Assembly: GCF_007341385.1 (NCBI RefSeq)
Contig: NZ_VJYD01000004.1
Span: forward strand, 1 to 64,000
From: Flavobacterium daemonense
Lineage (GTDB): Bacteria; Bacteroidota; Bacteroidia; Flavobacteriales; Flavobacteriaceae
Length of the DNA: 64,000 nt
Reading direction: 5' to 3'
Part shown: one piece after another, positions 19,051-29,411 of the stretch
Numbering within the stretch: the stretch's first letter is position 1
Layout: the number at the start of each line of letters is the position of its first letter
Program-made: the position numbers and the translations under genes
Notes under the pieces: model-generated
Told to the model about the DNA's origin: nothing
What the model saw: only the letters and a program-made list of their open reading frames with translations
The model's database searches: none

Positions 19051-19075
19051 ACCAACTATTTAAATTCCAATTTTT

Positions 19076-19126
19076 AAATTCCAAATTCCAATTAAAACTA
19101 TTTTGATTGGAATTTGGAATTTTATT
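19076..19126 (+). terminator. Terminator after DUF349 gene
   Basis: A perfect 17-base stem of AAATTCC/GGAATTT type (19076-19092 with 19106-19122) closes a 13-base loop and ends in T-rich sequence. It is long and AT-rich. Confidence 0.8.
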
Positions 19127-19286
19127 TTATGCGCCATTCCCAAAATCGCTCTATTTTTTTTGCTTTTCACTTTCTGGTAACGAATTGATAAAACTGCAAA
19201 TCAAAATAATACTTATATTTGATAGATTGATTTTAATTGAAAATCAATACTTTAAATACGATTTATTAATTCAAAATACTTAAATA

Positions 19287-19706
19287 ATGAAATTTACTAG
19301 AAAAGCACACGCCAACTGGCAAGGAACCGGAATGGAAGGAAAAGGAACAATTAGCACACAAAGTACTACCTTAGACAACGCACAATTGTCATTTAAAACA
19401 AGATTTGCTGACGGAGTAGGAACAAACCCAGAAGAACTTGTTGCAGCAGCGCATTCGGGATGTTTTACAATGCAATTAAGTTTTTTGTTAAACGAAGGTG
19501 GCTTTACCGCAGATAATTTGACTACAGAAGCCACAGTGACTTTTGAAGACGGAACAATTACTTTAATTCATTTAGAATTAAAAGGAAAAGTTCCTTCAAT
19601 TTCTGCAGAAGAATTTAATGCAACAGCTGCAAAAGCAAAAGAGATATGTCCGATTTCAAAACTTTTAAATACTACAATAACGCTGAATGCAACTTTAGAA
19701 AGTTAA
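19287..19706 (+). CDS. OsmC/OhrA family peroxiredoxin-like protein
   Basis: OsmC-type proteins reduce organic hydroperoxides with two Cys residues. This 139-residue protein has the first in AAHSGCFTMQLSF (about residue 55) and the second in KEICPISKLL (about residue 116). The sequence GVGTNPEELVAAAHSGCF is typical of OsmC. It is preceded by a TATATTTG -7-like box at 19214-19221. It is convergent with the TPR gene across a shared terminator. Confidence 0.93.
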   Translation: MKFTRKAHANWQGTGMEGKGTISTQSTTLDNAQLSFKTRFADGVGTNPEELVAAAHSGCFTMQLSFLLNEGGFTADNLTTEATVTFEDGTITLIHLELKGKVPSISAEEFNATAAKAKEICPISKLLNTTITLNATLES

Positions 19707-19724
19707 TCAAGACTTTATACCATA

Positions 19725-19756
19725 AAAAAACCATTCACCGCAGTGAATGGTTTTTT
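19725..19756. terminator. Bidirectional terminator, OsmC / TPR genes
   Basis: AAAAAACCATTCAC and GTGAATGGTTTTTT form a perfect 14-base stem with a CGCA loop. It is symmetrical, with A and T runs on both sides, between convergent genes. Confidence 0.95.
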
Positions 19757-19776
19757 CATTTTTAACTATTTTGAGT

Positions 19777-21042
19777 TTATTTAGCTTTTAAAGCTTTAAC
19801 TTCAGCTGTCATTTCAAGAGCACTATAAACCCCAATTAATGTCTTTTTAACATCTTCGTTTTGAGGATCTAATTCGTTTGCTTTTTTAAGGTAAGGAATA
19901 ACGCTTTTGAAAACACTTTCTCTTTGCGCTTTCAATACGTCATAACGCTTCATATCTTTAGCTGAAGTACCTAATTTATTCATTTCATCAATGATTGGTT
20001 TTTCAGCCTCTAATTTAAGAGCAGCAATGTTAATGTAAGCATTTACATAATCAGGTTTGATTTCGATTGCTTTTAAATAGTATTTCTCAGCATCAGCAGT
20101 ATTTTTTGCACCTGCACTGATAACTCCTAAGTTAAAAATCAAATCAGCATTGTTTGGTTCTTTTTCTAAAGCTTCGTTTACTAATTTTTTATAAGTATCA
20201 TAATCTTTAGTTTCAAGATATAAATTAGCTTCTGTTAGAATCAAAGAAGAATCATCTGGATTTGTTTTTCTTGCGTCAGCAATTGCTTTTTTAGCCTCCT
20301 CAGTTTTTCCTTTTTGAACTAAAATCAATGCTAAGTTTTTATAGATTTCTCCTCTTTTAGAAGGAATAGCTTCTGTTTTAGGTTTTTCGTGAGTTCCTAA
20401 TTTTACAGCTAAATCTCTATCTTTTGCATTAGCAAAACCATCATCGTTTCCAGAAATCTTGTTTACAGCAGTATAAAGAGTTCCTTTTCCAGAATAGTTT
20501 AGTTTTTTCAATTCTTCATACATTGGCAATGCAGTATCGTAATCTTGTGCATTTACAGCTGTAGAAGCCGCGTAGTATAAATTGATTGTATCGTTTTTAT
20601 CTAACAAATAAGCATCATATAATTTAGCAGCGCTTTCTTTGTGTTTATTAGCCTGAGAATCAGCAATAGCTGAGTTGATCAATTTTCCTTTAATCTCAGT
20701 AATTGAAGCTGCAGCCTGAGTTGAATACTTTTGTTTTCCAGAAGTTTTTTCAACATCAATTAATGTTTTATAGCTTTCAGCAGCAGCAGTTAAGTTTTTG
20801 CTTTCTTCTACTTTTTTATTTGCTAAATCTAAGTAAGCGTTTCCTTTTACAAAATAGTATTGTGCTTGCTCTACATCTTTAGCATTTGTTACTAAATTTT
20901 CAGCATCTTTCAATATTGCAATTGCCCCTTGTGCGTCGCCGCTTTTCAGCGCTTTTTCAGCATTTTTGATTTGATCTTTTTGAGCAAACGTTGCTGCCGA
21001 AATCAATAGTGCTGAAGCAAGTAGTACATATTTACTTTTCAT
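19777..21042 (-). CDS. Periplasmic TPR-repeat protein
   Basis: Start taken at the ATG at 21042, giving a signal peptide (MKSKYVLLASALLISAATFAQ); a TTG three codons upstream is less likely. The 421-residue mature protein has about eight TPR units (DAQGAIAILKDAENLV, NADLIFNLGVISAGAKNTAD, DYVNAYINIAALKLEAEKPI). It is Lys-rich and helical throughout. It would act as a periplasmic or outer-membrane-associated scaffold. It lies 58 bases downstream of gyrA on the same strand and may be transcribed with it. Partners are unknown. Confidence 0.85.
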   Translation of the reverse strand: MKSKYVLLASALLISAATFAQKDQIKNAEKALKSGDAQGAIAILKDAENLVTNAKDVEQAQYYFVKGNAYLDLANKKVEESKNLTAAAESYKTLIDVEKTSGKQKYSTQAAASITEIKGKLINSAIADSQANKHKESAAKLYDAYLLDKNDTINLYYAASTAVNAQDYDTALPMYEELKKLNYSGKGTLYTAVNKISGNDDGFANAKDRDLAVKLGTHEKPKTEAIPSKRGEIYKNLALILVQKGKTEEAKKAIADARKTNPDDSSLILTEANLYLETKDYDTYKKLVNEALEKEPNNADLIFNLGVISAGAKNTADAEKYYLKAIEIKPDYVNAYINIAALKLEAEKPIIDEMNKLGTSAKDMKRYDVLKAQRESVFKSVIPYLKKANELDPQNEDVKKTLIGVYSALEMTAEVKALKAK

Positions 21043-21100
21043 AGTGTTCAATTTGTGTATTTAATTTTAATTTTCTCTTTTTTTATTATTCTTCAGATTC

Positions 21101-23731
21101 CTACTCATCAGATTCTTCTTCTTCGTCTTCAACTACATCATCAGCGTCGTCATCGTCATCATCTGCGGTTCCGTCATCTTCAAGAACTTCATCAAGATCT
21201 GGCTTCACTCTTTCAATTGCAGACTCCACAACATTTCCATCCTCATCAACAACCACTTCTTCTGCCTCATCTTTCATTACTTTCGTAACTGCTGCAATCG
21301 AATCTTTACCTTTAAGATTAATCAATCTAACACCTTGAGTTGCACGACCCATAACACGTAGATCTTCAATCGCCATTCTGATTGTTAATCCTGATTTATT
21401 GATAATCATTAAATCATCAGAATCTGTTACAGCGTTGATCGAGATTAATTTTCCAGTTTTCTCTGTGATATTAAGCGTTTTAACCCCTTTACCTCCACGG
21501 TTTGTAATTCTGTAAACATCCTCTCCGTCTTCATCAACTAACTTCGTACGTTTACCGTAACCGTTTTCAGTTACAACCAAAATCTGAGAATCGTTCACAT
21601 CATTTTTACCAACAGTTACCATACCAATTACTTCATCAGTATCGTCTTTTAAGGTAATTCCGCGAACTCCAGAAGCTGTTCTTCCCATCGGACGTGTTTT
21701 AGTTTCCTCAAAACGAACTAACTTACCAGATTTAACCGCCAAAATAATTTGGCTTTCTCCGTCTGTCAATTGCGCTCCAATCAACTCATCACCTTCTTTA
21801 ATTGTAATCGCGGCAACACCATTTACACGAGGCTTAGAATATTTCTCTAAAGAAGTTTTCTTCACCTGTCCTTGTTTTGTAACCATTACAAGGTTATGTG
21901 TATTGATATAATCTTTGTCTTTTAAATCTTGTGTACAAATGAAAGCTTTTACTTTATCGTCGCTTTCAATATTTACCAAGTTTTGAATTGCTCTTCCTTT
22001 TGCTGTTTTGCTTCCTTCTGGAATTTCATAAACACGCATCCAGAAACATTTTCCTTTCTGTGTAAAGAACATCATGTATTGGTGGTTGGTTGCTACGAAC
22101 ATATGTTCAAGGAAATCTTGATCTCTTGTTCCTGCACTTTTTTGTCCAACTCCTCCTCTATTCTGCGTTTTGTATTCTGTAAGGTTTGTACGTTTGATGT
22201 AACCTGCGTGAGAAATCGTGATTACCACATTTTCATCGGCAATCAAATCTTCAATACTTACATCTCCTCCAGAATATTCAATTTGCGAACGACGATCATC
22301 ACCATATTTATCGCGAATTTCAATTAATTCTTCCTTAATCAAATCAGTTCTTAAATTAACATCTGCTAATAAAGCTTTTAAGTGCTCAATTAATTTCATT
22401 AATTCTTCAAACTCAGCTCTTAATTTGTCCTGCTCCAGTCCAGTTAACTGACGAAGACGCATCTCAACAATTGCACGAGCTTGAATGTCAGACAATTTAA
22501 ATCTTTCGATTAATTTTTCTCTTGCTTCGTCTGTGTTTTTAGATCCTCTAATTAACGCAATTACTTCGTCGATATTATCAGAAGCAATAATCAAACCTTC
22601 TAAAATATGCGCTCTTTCTTCCGCTTTACGCAATTCAAATTGCGTTCTTCTAACCACAACATCATGACGGTGCTCAATAAAATAATGAATCATATCTTTT
22701 AGATTCAATAATTGAGGACGTCCTTTTACCAATGCAATGTTGTTTACACTGAAAGAAGATTGTAATTGAGTGTATTTATATAAGGTATTTAAAACTACGT
22801 TTGGCGTAGCATCACGTTTCAAGATATAAACGATACGCATTCCCGTTCTATCCGATTCATCACGGATATTGGCAATACCTTCGATTTTTTTATCATTTAC
22901 CAAATCAGCCGTACGTTTGATCATTTCGGCTTTGTTGACCTGGTATGGGATTTCAGTAACAATAATGCACTCTCTTCCGTCAACTTCTTCAAAACCAACT
23001 TTAGCACGCATTACAATACGCCCTCTTCCTGTTTTGAAAGCTTCACGAACACCTTCGTATCCGTAAATAACACCTCCAGTCGGGAAATCTGGAGCTTTGA
23101 TATGAGTCATTAATTCATCAACTTCAATATCATTATTGCCAAGATAAGCCAAAGTACCGTTGATAACTTCAGTTAAATTGTGAGGTGGCATATTTGTCGC
23201 CATACCAACCGCAATACCGGTTGCTCCGTTCACTAACAAAGTAGGAACTCTTGTAGGCATTACTTTTGGCTCATATAAAGTATCGTCAAAGTTCAGCTGA
23301 AAATCAACTGTTTCTTTTTCGATATCAGCCATAATATCTTCTGAGATTTTACGCATTCTAGCCTCAGTATAACGCATTGCTGCAGGACTATCTCCATCGA
23401 CAGAACCAAAGTTACCCTGACCATCAACTAATAAATATCGCATGCTCCATTCTTGAGCCATACGAACCATTGCATCATAAACAGAAGTATCACCGTGCGG
23501 GTGATATTTACCCAGTACTTCCCCTACAATTCTCGCAGATTTTTTGTGGGCAGATCTTGAAGTTACACCTAAATCATACATTCCGTAAAGAACTCTTCGA
23601 TGCACTGGTTTCAAGCCATCTCTAACATCAGGAAGTGCTCTGGATACGATTACTGACATCGAATAATCGATGTAAGCTGATTTCATTTCATCTTCAATGT
23701 TAATAGGAATTAACTTTTCTCCTTCAGACAT
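21101..23731 (-). CDS. gyrA: DNA gyrase subunit A
   Basis: GyrA cuts and rejoins DNA in the supercoiling gyrase complex. The 876-residue protein shows [13 protein letters not shown] (about 39-51), [18 protein letters not shown] (76-93), the catalytic Tyr121 in [10 protein letters not shown] and the [10 protein letters not shown] GyrA box that marks it as gyrase, not topoisomerase IV. The resistance-determining positions read Thr82, Ser83 and Asp86 (E. coli 83, 84, 87), which is a normal susceptible-type set. The last 50 residues are extremely acidic (long Asp/Glu runs). The stop is TAG. Confidence 0.98.
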   Translation of the reverse strand: MSEGEKLIPINIEDEMKSAYIDYSMSVIVSRALPDVRDGLKPVHRRVLYGMYDLGVTSRSAHKKSARIVGEVLGKYHPHGDTSVYDAMVRMAQEWSMRYLLVDGQGNFGSVDGDSPAAMRYTEARMRKISEDIMADIEKETVDFQLNFDDTLYEPKVMPTRVPTLLVNGATGIAVGMATNMPPHNLTEVINGTLAYLGNNDIEVDELMTHIKAPDFPTGGVIYGYEGVREAFKTGRGRIVMRAKVGFEEVDGRECIIVTEIPYQVNKAEMIKRTADLVNDKKIEGIANIRDESDRTGMRIVYILKRDATPNVVLNTLYKYTQLQSSFSVNNIALVKGRPQLLNLKDMIHYFIEHRHDVVVRRTQFELRKAEERAHILEGLIIASDNIDEVIALIRGSKNTDEAREKLIERFKLSDIQARAIVEMRLRQLTGLEQDKLRAEFEELMKLIEHLKALLADVNLRTDLIKEELIEIRDKYGDDRRSQIEYSGGDVSIEDLIADENVVITISHAGYIKRTNLTEYKTQNRGGVGQKSAGTRDQDFLEHMFVATNHQYMMFFTQKGKCFWMRVYEIPEGSKTAKGRAIQNLVNIESDDKVKAFICTQDLKDKDYINTHNLVMVTKQGQVKKTSLEKYSKPRVNGVAAITIKEGDELIGAQLTDGESQIILAVKSGKLVRFEETKTRPMGRTASGVRGITLKDDTDEVIGMVTVGKNDVNDSQILVVTENGYGKRTKLVDEDGEDVYRITNRGGKGVKTLNITEKTGKLISINAVTDSDDLMIINKSGLTIRMAIEDLRVMGRATQGVRLINLKGKDSIAAVTKVMKDEAEEVVVDEDGNVVESAIERVKPDLDEVLEDDGTADDDDDDADDVVEDEEEESDE

Positions 23732-23939
23732 AAGTTGTTATGTTTAAATAATTATATTAGTTTCAAAGCGTGCCAAGATACGTTTTTTTGAAATTTTTTC
23801 CGCTATTTACTTGCACTTATTTCAATGATTTATTAACAACTTTATTTTCGATTTTAGTTAATAAATTAAGCGTTTTTTAACTCTTTTATTGTTATTTTTT
23901 TTGTCAATTAGCTGACAGCAGATCTCAATAGGTATGATT

Positions 23940-23971
23940 TTTGTTTTTCAACCAGTAAATAATTAAATTTA
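23940..23971 (+). promoter_or_regulatory. Probable promoter of clpC
   Basis: TTTG (23940-23943), 20 bases, then TAAATTTA (23964-23971) fit the Bacteroidota promoter form with one mismatch at the final base. It is 19 bases before the clpC start. Confidence 0.55.
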
Positions 23972-23989
23972 CATATCGAATTATATATT

Positions 23990-26536
23990 ATGGATGATAA
24001 TTTTTCACCAAGAGTAAAAGATGTTATTACATACAGTAAGGAAGAAGCACTTCGTTTAGGGCACGACTTTATTGGTACTGAACATCTGATGCTAGGCATT
24101 TTAAGAGATGGTAACGGAAAAGCTATTCATATACTTAATAACCTAGCAGTCGATTTAGATCATTTACGCAGGAAAGTAGAAATACTGAGTCCAGCCAATC
24201 ACAGCATTGAGATAAACACTGAAAAGAAAAACCTTCATCTTACACGCCAGGCTGAAAGAGCCCTTAAGACAACATTTCTTGAAGCAAAAGTATTTCAGAG
24301 CTCGTCGATAAGCACGGCTCACCTGCTTTTATGCATCTTACGAAACGAAAACGATCCAACAACCAAGCTATTGAATAAACTTAAAATAGATTATGACATA
24401 GCTAAAGAACAATATCTAAACATGACGCCAAACGAAGAAGAATTTTTAGAAAACTTGCCAAGGAATGAGTCATACAATGACGATTCAGGACAAGATGACA
24501 GTCTTAAAGAAAGTAGTTTCAATAATCCCGCCAATAAGTCAAACAAAAAATCTAAAACTCCGGTGTTAGATAATTTTGGGAGAGATTTAACAGAAATGGC
24601 TGAGGAAGGAAAACTAGATCCGGTTGTAGGACGCGAAAAAGAAATTGAACGTGTTTCGCAAATTTTAAGCCGAAGAAAAAAGAACAACCCGCTTCTTATT
24701 GGAGAGCCTGGAGTTGGTAAATCTGCTATTGCAGAAGGACTAGCTTTGCGTATCATCCAGAAGAAAGTGTCTCGTATTCTTTTCCATAAACGTGTTGTAA
24801 CTCTTGATTTGGCGAGCTTAGTTGCCGGAACTAAATATAGAGGACAATTTGAGGAAAGAATGAAAGCCGTAATGAACGAGCTTGAGAAAAATGACGATAT
24901 CATTCTTTTCATTGACGAAATCCATACTATTGTTGGTGCCGGTGGAGCAACTGGTTCTCTAGATGCTTCAAATATGTTTAAGCCAGCATTAGCAAGAGGT
25001 GAAATTCAATGTATTGGAGCAACTACTCTTGACGAGTACAGACAATACATTGAAAAAGATGGCGCTCTTGAAAGACGTTTCCAAAAAGTAATTGTGGAAC
25101 CAACTTCTGTTGAGGAAACTATCGCTATTTTGAACAATGTTAAAGACAAATACGAAGATCACCACAACGTAACCTATACTCCAGAAGCAATTGAAGCTTG
25201 TGTTAAATTAACAAACAGATATATGTCTGAGCGTTTCTTGCCAGACAAAGCAATCGATGCAATGGACGAAGCTGGATCACGTGTTCACATTACTAATATT
25301 GATGTTCCGAAACAAATTTTGGATTTAGAGCGTCAATTGGAAGAAGTTCGCGAGAACAAAAACATGGTAGTCAAAAAACAAAAATATGAAGAGGCTGCCA
25401 AACTTCGCGATGATGAAAAACGTATTGAGAAAGATCTTGCTTTAGCTCAAGAACAATGGGAAGAGGATTCTAAAAACAACAGAATTGAAGTTACTGAAGA
25501 TAATGTAGCCGATGTTGTTTCGATGATGACTGGAATTCCTGTAAACAGAATTGCACAAACAGAAAGCAATAAATTAGCTCAATTACCTGAATTGATTCAG
25601 AATAAAGTAATTGGTCAAAATGAAGCTGTTCTTAAAATTGCACGTTCTATTCAACGTAACAGAGCCGGACTTAAAGATCCAAACAAACCAATTGGTTCGT
25701 TCATTTTCTTAGGGCAAACTGGTGTTGGTAAAACGCAATTAGCAAAAGTATTAGCTAAAGAATTATTCGATTCTGAAGATGCTTTAGTTCGTATTGACAT
25801 GAGTGAATACATGGAGAAATTTGCTATTTCTCGTTTAGTTGGAGCGCCTCCAGGATACGTAGGTTATGAAGAAGGTGGACAATTAACTGAAAAAGTTCGT
25901 AGAAAACCATATTGTGTTGTTCTTTTAGACGAGATCGAAAAAGCACATCCAGATGTGTTTAATATGATGCTTCAAGTTTTAGATGATGGATATTTAACAG
26001 ATAGTCTAGGTCGTAAAATCGACTTTAAAAACACTATTATTATCATGACTTCTAACGTTGGTGCACGTCAATTGAAAGATTTTGGTCAAGGTGTTGGATT
26101 CGGAACTGCTGCAAAAGTGGCTCAAGCCGATGAAAACTCTAAAAGCATTATCGAAAACGCTTTGAAGAAAACTTTTGCTCCTGAATTCTTAAACAGAATT
26201 GACGATGTAATTGTATTCAATAGTTTAGAAAAAGCTGATATTGATTTGATTATCGAAATCGAATTGAAAAAACTATATTCTCGCATCGCTGAGTTAGGCT
26301 ACAAATTAAGCTTGACAGACAAAGCAAAAGCATTTATTGCTGAGAAAGGTTTCGACAAACAGTTTGGAGCAAGACCTCTAAAAAGAGCTATTCAGAAATA
26401 CGTTGAAGATTTGTTAGCAGAAGAAATCATTACTTCGAAAATACATTCTGGTGACGAAATCATGATGGATTTGAAAGATGACTCGCAAGAACTTTCAGTA
26501 GAAATTCATAAAGCTGAAGAACCGACAAATCAATAA
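23990..26536 (+). CDS. clpC: ATP-dependent Clp protease ATP-binding subunit ClpC
   Basis: This 848-residue Hsp100 unfoldase feeds proteins to ClpP. The double Clp-N domain is at 1-150. NBD1 has GEPGVGKS (238-245) and DDIILFIDEIHT. The middle domain carries the UVR motif KKQKYEEAAKLRDDEKR, which defines ClpC over ClpB. NBD2 has GQTGVGKT and CVVLLDEIEKAHPD. It ends normally. It is divergent from gyrA. No mcsA/mcsB or ctsR gene lies near it, unlike in Firmicutes. It ends at a clear terminator. Confidence 0.97.
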   Translation: MDDNFSPRVKDVITYSKEEALRLGHDFIGTEHLMLGILRDGNGKAIHILNNLAVDLDHLRRKVEILSPANHSIEINTEKKNLHLTRQAERALKTTFLEAKVFQSSSISTAHLLLCILRNENDPTTKLLNKLKIDYDIAKEQYLNMTPNEEEFLENLPRNESYNDDSGQDDSLKESSFNNPANKSNKKSKTPVLDNFGRDLTEMAEEGKLDPVVGREKEIERVSQILSRRKKNNPLLIGEPGVGKSAIAEGLALRIIQKKVSRILFHKRVVTLDLASLVAGTKYRGQFEERMKAVMNELEKNDDIILFIDEIHTIVGAGGATGSLDASNMFKPALARGEIQCIGATTLDEYRQYIEKDGALERRFQKVIVEPTSVEETIAILNNVKDKYEDHHNVTYTPEAIEACVKLTNRYMSERFLPDKAIDAMDEAGSRVHITNIDVPKQILDLERQLEEVRENKNMVVKKQKYEEAAKLRDDEKRIEKDLALAQEQWEEDSKNNRIEVTEDNVADVVSMMTGIPVNRIAQTESNKLAQLPELIQNKVIGQNEAVLKIARSIQRNRAGLKDPNKPIGSFIFLGQTGVGKTQLAKVLAKELFDSEDALVRIDMSEYMEKFAISRLVGAPPGYVGYEEGGQLTEKVRRKPYCVVLLDEIEKAHPDVFNMMLQVLDDGYLTDSLGRKIDFKNTIIIMTSNVGARQLKDFGQGVGFGTAAKVAQADENSKSIIENALKKTFAPEFLNRIDDVIVFNSLEKADIDLIIEIELKKLYSRIAELGYKLSLTDKAKAFIAEKGFDKQFGARPLKRAIQKYVEDLLAEEIITSKIHSGDEIMMDLKDDSQELSVEIHKAEEPTNQ

Positions 26537-26564
26537 ATTACTTAAAATTTATACCAAAAATAAT

Positions 26565-26604
26565 ACACCCGTTACGTTTTCATAACATAACGGGTGTTTT
26601 TTTT
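26565..26604 (+). terminator. Terminator after clpC
   Basis: ACACCCGTTA pairs perfectly with TAACGGGTGT around a 13-base loop and is followed by eight T residues. Confidence 0.95.
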
Positions 26605-26674
26605 AGATAATTTACTATCTTTAGTAAAAGCAAATAGCTACTTTTGAATATTAAATTTTATAATAAAATAACGT

Positions 26675-28042
26675 ATGCTTCAACACAAAGTCATTTTAGG
26701 CAGCGAAGAATGGTGCTCATTTCCAGAACTTGGAATCCCAACGATTAAAGCTCGTGTCGATTCTGGTGCCAAAACTTCGGCAATGCACGCTATCAACATA
26801 GCTCCTTTTATAAAAAATGATGCCAATTGGGTAAAATTCGACATTAATCCAATTCAGAATAATATTAAAACTATCATTCATTGCGAAGCGCCGCTGGTTG
26901 ATAAGAGAATTGTAAAAAGTTCAAGCGGTTTTAGAGAACATCGTTATGTTATTCAAACTCATTTAAAAATTGGCGATGCAAAATGGCCAATCGAAATGAC
27001 ATTGACCAATCGTGATTCAATGGGTTTCCGTATGCTTTTAGGCCGTGAAGCCATGAGCGGACGCGTATTAGTTGATCCAGAACAAAAATACCTTTTAGGA
27101 CAGCCTACTCCAGAATCTCTTAAGGAATTATATCAAAATTCAGAAAAAGCAAGTTCTGGTTTGCGAATTGGACTTTTAGCCAGCAATCCCGAATTATACA
27201 GCAATAAAAGAATCATGGAAGCCGGCGAAATGCGCGGTCATGAAATGCATTTTTTGAACATCAAAGAATGTTATATGAAACTAGACGCTAAAACGCCAGA
27301 AATTCACTATCGAGGCGGAAAAATATTAAATCAGTTTGATGCTATTATTCCGAGAATCAGACCGAGCATTACTTTTTACGGTTGTGCTTTGACACGCCAG
27401 TTTGAGGCTTTGAAAGTTTTCTGTTTAAATTCGGCGACAGCCATCACACAATCACGAGACAAATTATATTCGCTTCAATTGCTTTTAAACAGCGGAATCG
27501 ATATTCCAACAACCGGATTTGCCAATTCTCCGCTCGATACAGACAACTTAATTAAAATGGTGGGCGGTTCACCTCTAATTGTAAAATTATTAGAAGGAAC
27601 ACAAGGAAAAGGCGTTGTTTTAGCCGAAACCAAAAAAGCTGCAGAAAGTGTTATCAATGCTTTCAAAAGTTTAAATGCCAATATCTTAGTTCAAGAATTT
27701 ATCAAAGAAGCTAACGGAAAAGATATACGTTGTTTTGTAATCGACGGAAAAGTAGTAGCAGCAATTCAGCGTGAAGCCATGCCAGGCGAATTCAGAGCTA
27801 ATATTCACCTTGGCGGAACTGCATCTGTGATAAAAGTAACTGCCGAAGAGAAAAAAATCGCCATTAAAGCCGCAAAAGCAATGGATTTAAAAGTAGCTGG
27901 TGTAGATATTATTCGTTCATCTAAAGGACCATTATTGCTTGAAGTAAACTCTTCTCCAGGTCTTGAAGGAATTGAAGGCGCAACCAATAAAGATGTCGCT
28001 GGAGAAATGATAAAAGCTATTGAAAAGAATTTCAAACTATAA
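26675..28042 (+). CDS. rimK: RimB-like retropepsin-fold domain fused to RimK ATP-grasp ligase
   Basis: This 455-residue two-domain protein combines two functions. Residues 1-140 match the RimB-like, retropepsin-fold 'ATP-dependent zinc protease' domain: [16 protein letters not shown] carries the Asp-Ser-Gly active loop and [16 protein letters not shown] closes it. Residues 155-455 are RimK, an ATP-grasp ligase that adds glutamate to the C-terminus of ribosomal protein S6. RimK landmarks are [53 protein letters not shown] and [15 protein letters not shown]. In other bacteria the two are separate genes. It may modify S6 or another target; the target is not known here. Confidence 0.9.
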   Translation: MLQHKVILGSEEWCSFPELGIPTIKARVDSGAKTSAMHAINIAPFIKNDANWVKFDINPIQNNIKTIIHCEAPLVDKRIVKSSSGFREHRYVIQTHLKIGDAKWPIEMTLTNRDSMGFRMLLGREAMSGRVLVDPEQKYLLGQPTPESLKELYQNSEKASSGLRIGLLASNPELYSNKRIMEAGEMRGHEMHFLNIKECYMKLDAKTPEIHYRGGKILNQFDAIIPRIRPSITFYGCALTRQFEALKVFCLNSATAITQSRDKLYSLQLLLNSGIDIPTTGFANSPLDTDNLIKMVGGSPLIVKLLEGTQGKGVVLAETKKAAESVINAFKSLNANILVQEFIKEANGKDIRCFVIDGKVVAAIQREAMPGEFRANIHLGGTASVIKVTAEEKKIAIKAAKAMDLKVAGVDIIRSSKGPLLLEVNSSPGLEGIEGATNKDVAGEMIKAIEKNFKL

Positions 28043-28082
28043 TTAAGTTCATTTCAACTTAATTCCACATAAATAATTTAGC

Positions 28083-28120
28083 AGCTTTGTCAAAGTTTAA
28101 AACTTTGGCAAAGCTTTTTT
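28083..28120 (+). terminator. Terminator after the RimK fusion gene
   Basis: AGCTTTG-CAAAGTT pairs with AACTTTG-CAAAGCT with one T-G wobble and is followed by six T residues. It separates the gene from the DUF421 gene. Confidence 0.9.
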
Positions 28121-28150
28121 ATTTAACTTTAATAAAACAAAAGAATAAAA

Positions 28151-28672
28151 ATGATACAATTCCCCTATTTCGATATTATAATTAGAAGTGTCGCTGTGTA
28201 TTTTTTCATGACGATTGCTTTGAGAATTTTTGGCAAAAAAGAACTTTCCCAATTAAATACCGCCGATATTATTCTGATTTTACTGATCAGTAACTCGGTT
28301 CAAAATGCAATGGTTGGCCCAGATACGAGTTTAGCGGGCGGTTTAGTAGCGGCTTTGGTTTTGTTTGTAATCAACTTTGCAATTAAAAAACTTACTCGCA
28401 GATATAAAGTTATTGGAGATTTGATATTAGACAAGCCAGAAGTTTTGATTCACGACGGAAAACTTGATTTTAAAGCCTTAAGCCGACTTGATATTTCTGA
28501 CGAAGAATTAAAAGAAGCTATGCGTGAACACGGAATCGAATTCTTTAAAAATGTAAAACTAGCAATGTTAGAAATCGATGGAACAATCAGCATCATTTCT
28601 GAAGATGACAAAAAACTAAAACAAACACATTACAAAAGAAAACACAATCATAAAAATCTACAGAAATTTTAA
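28151..28672 (+). CDS. DUF421 (YetF-like) membrane protein
   Basis: This 173-residue protein has three hydrophobic helices at about 5-25, 35-50 and 60-80 and a soluble C-terminal half. The DUF421 marks are IALRIFGKKELSQLNTADIILI and DKPEVLIHDGKLDFKAL, LRDHGIEF-like EAMREHGIEFFKNVKLAMLE. The family is found in spore formers and many others, and its function is not known. It is single-gene between two terminated units. Confidence in the family is high, in a function none. Confidence 0.9.
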   Translation: MIQFPYFDIIIRSVAVYFFMTIALRIFGKKELSQLNTADIILILLISNSVQNAMVGPDTSLAGGLVAALVLFVINFAIKKLTRRYKVIGDLILDKPEVLIHDGKLDFKALSRLDISDEELKEAMREHGIEFFKNVKLAMLEIDGTISIISEDDKKLKQTHYKRKHNHKNLQKF

Positions 28673-28708
28673 TAAAGTTATTACATCAAAGCAATCAAAC
28701 TTTGAACG

Positions 28709-29197
28709 CTAATTTATCGGTCGTTTTTTTCCATAAAAAGGAAGTATTAGCTCTTCATTAGCAAATCTGCCGTCTAAATCATATTTTATAGGACTTTTAA
28801 CTAAAAGCGTATTGAAATTTCCTTCAATGTCAATATAAAATGTTTTATTGGATGCATGCTCAGAAGCATGCAAGCCATCCTGAACAGAATAGAGCAAAGA
28901 TTTTCTTGAAGACCTCTCAATATTAAATATATCTCTGACTTTAACAATAACCAACAAAGTATCATTTCTTTCTCGCGAATAATACTCCAATTCATCGGTG
29001 CTGATGCCTTTTATGGTTCTATTTACAAATCCTTTTAAAAAATAAGAAACTGGATCTGTTTTCGCATCAGGAAACTCTGTAACCTTTTCTTGATCTTGAG
29101 CCAAATAAACTTTCCTCACATCATCTGACTTACATGAAAACAAAGAGAAAATAATAATTGCTAAGTATAATTTTAGACTATTTTTAATGTTTGACAT
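28709..29197 (-). CDS. Small lipoprotein of unknown function
   Basis: Start taken at the ATG at 29197 (162 residues), because it gives a lipoprotein signal MSNIKNSLKLYLAIIIFSLFSC; an upstream ATG at 29257 adds a poor N-terminus. After the Cys comes KSDDVRK, close to the S-D-D type export signal described for surface lipoproteins of Flavobacterium. The rest has no domain that I recognise. It is transcribed away from the phosphate operon. Confidence 0.75.
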   Translation of the reverse strand: MSNIKNSLKLYLAIIIFSLFSCKSDDVRKVYLAQDQEKVTEFPDAKTDPVSYFLKGFVNRTIKGISTDELEYYSRERNDTLLVIVKVRDIFNIERSSRKSLLYSVQDGLHASEHASNKTFYIDIEGNFNTLLVKSPIKYDLDGRFANEELILPFYGKKRPIN

Positions 29198-29324
29198 AAT
29201 TACACAATCATTAGATTTTTTTTTACAAAAATATCCTCTGACAACTAAAGCAATCAATCAAATAAGTTCTTAAAATACAATTTTAAGACTTTTACAAAGC
29301 ATGAAAAATCATTATTTATTCAAC

Positions 29325-29361
29325 AAAAAAAGCCGATTTCAAATTTGAAATCGGCTTTTTT
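29325..29361 (-). terminator. Terminator after PiT gene
   Basis: An A run plus GCCGATTTC and GAAATCGGC plus a T run form a perfect stem with an AAATTT loop. It is downstream of the minus-strand phosphate operon. Confidence 0.92.
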
Positions 29362-29411
29362 AATATTTAGGAAAATGCGATTTTTATATCTCACATTTCA
29401 CAATAATCGTT

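Noticed and set aside
21055-21288. A 77-codon His/Leu-rich plus-strand frame over the end of gyrA.
   Set aside because: It is the antisense of the Asp/Glu-rich GyrA tail.
23480-23500. Thr82 in GyrA as a fluoroquinolone-resistance change.
   Set aside because: Ser or Thr at this position is normal in susceptible bacteria; Asp86 is kept. No claim of resistance is justified.
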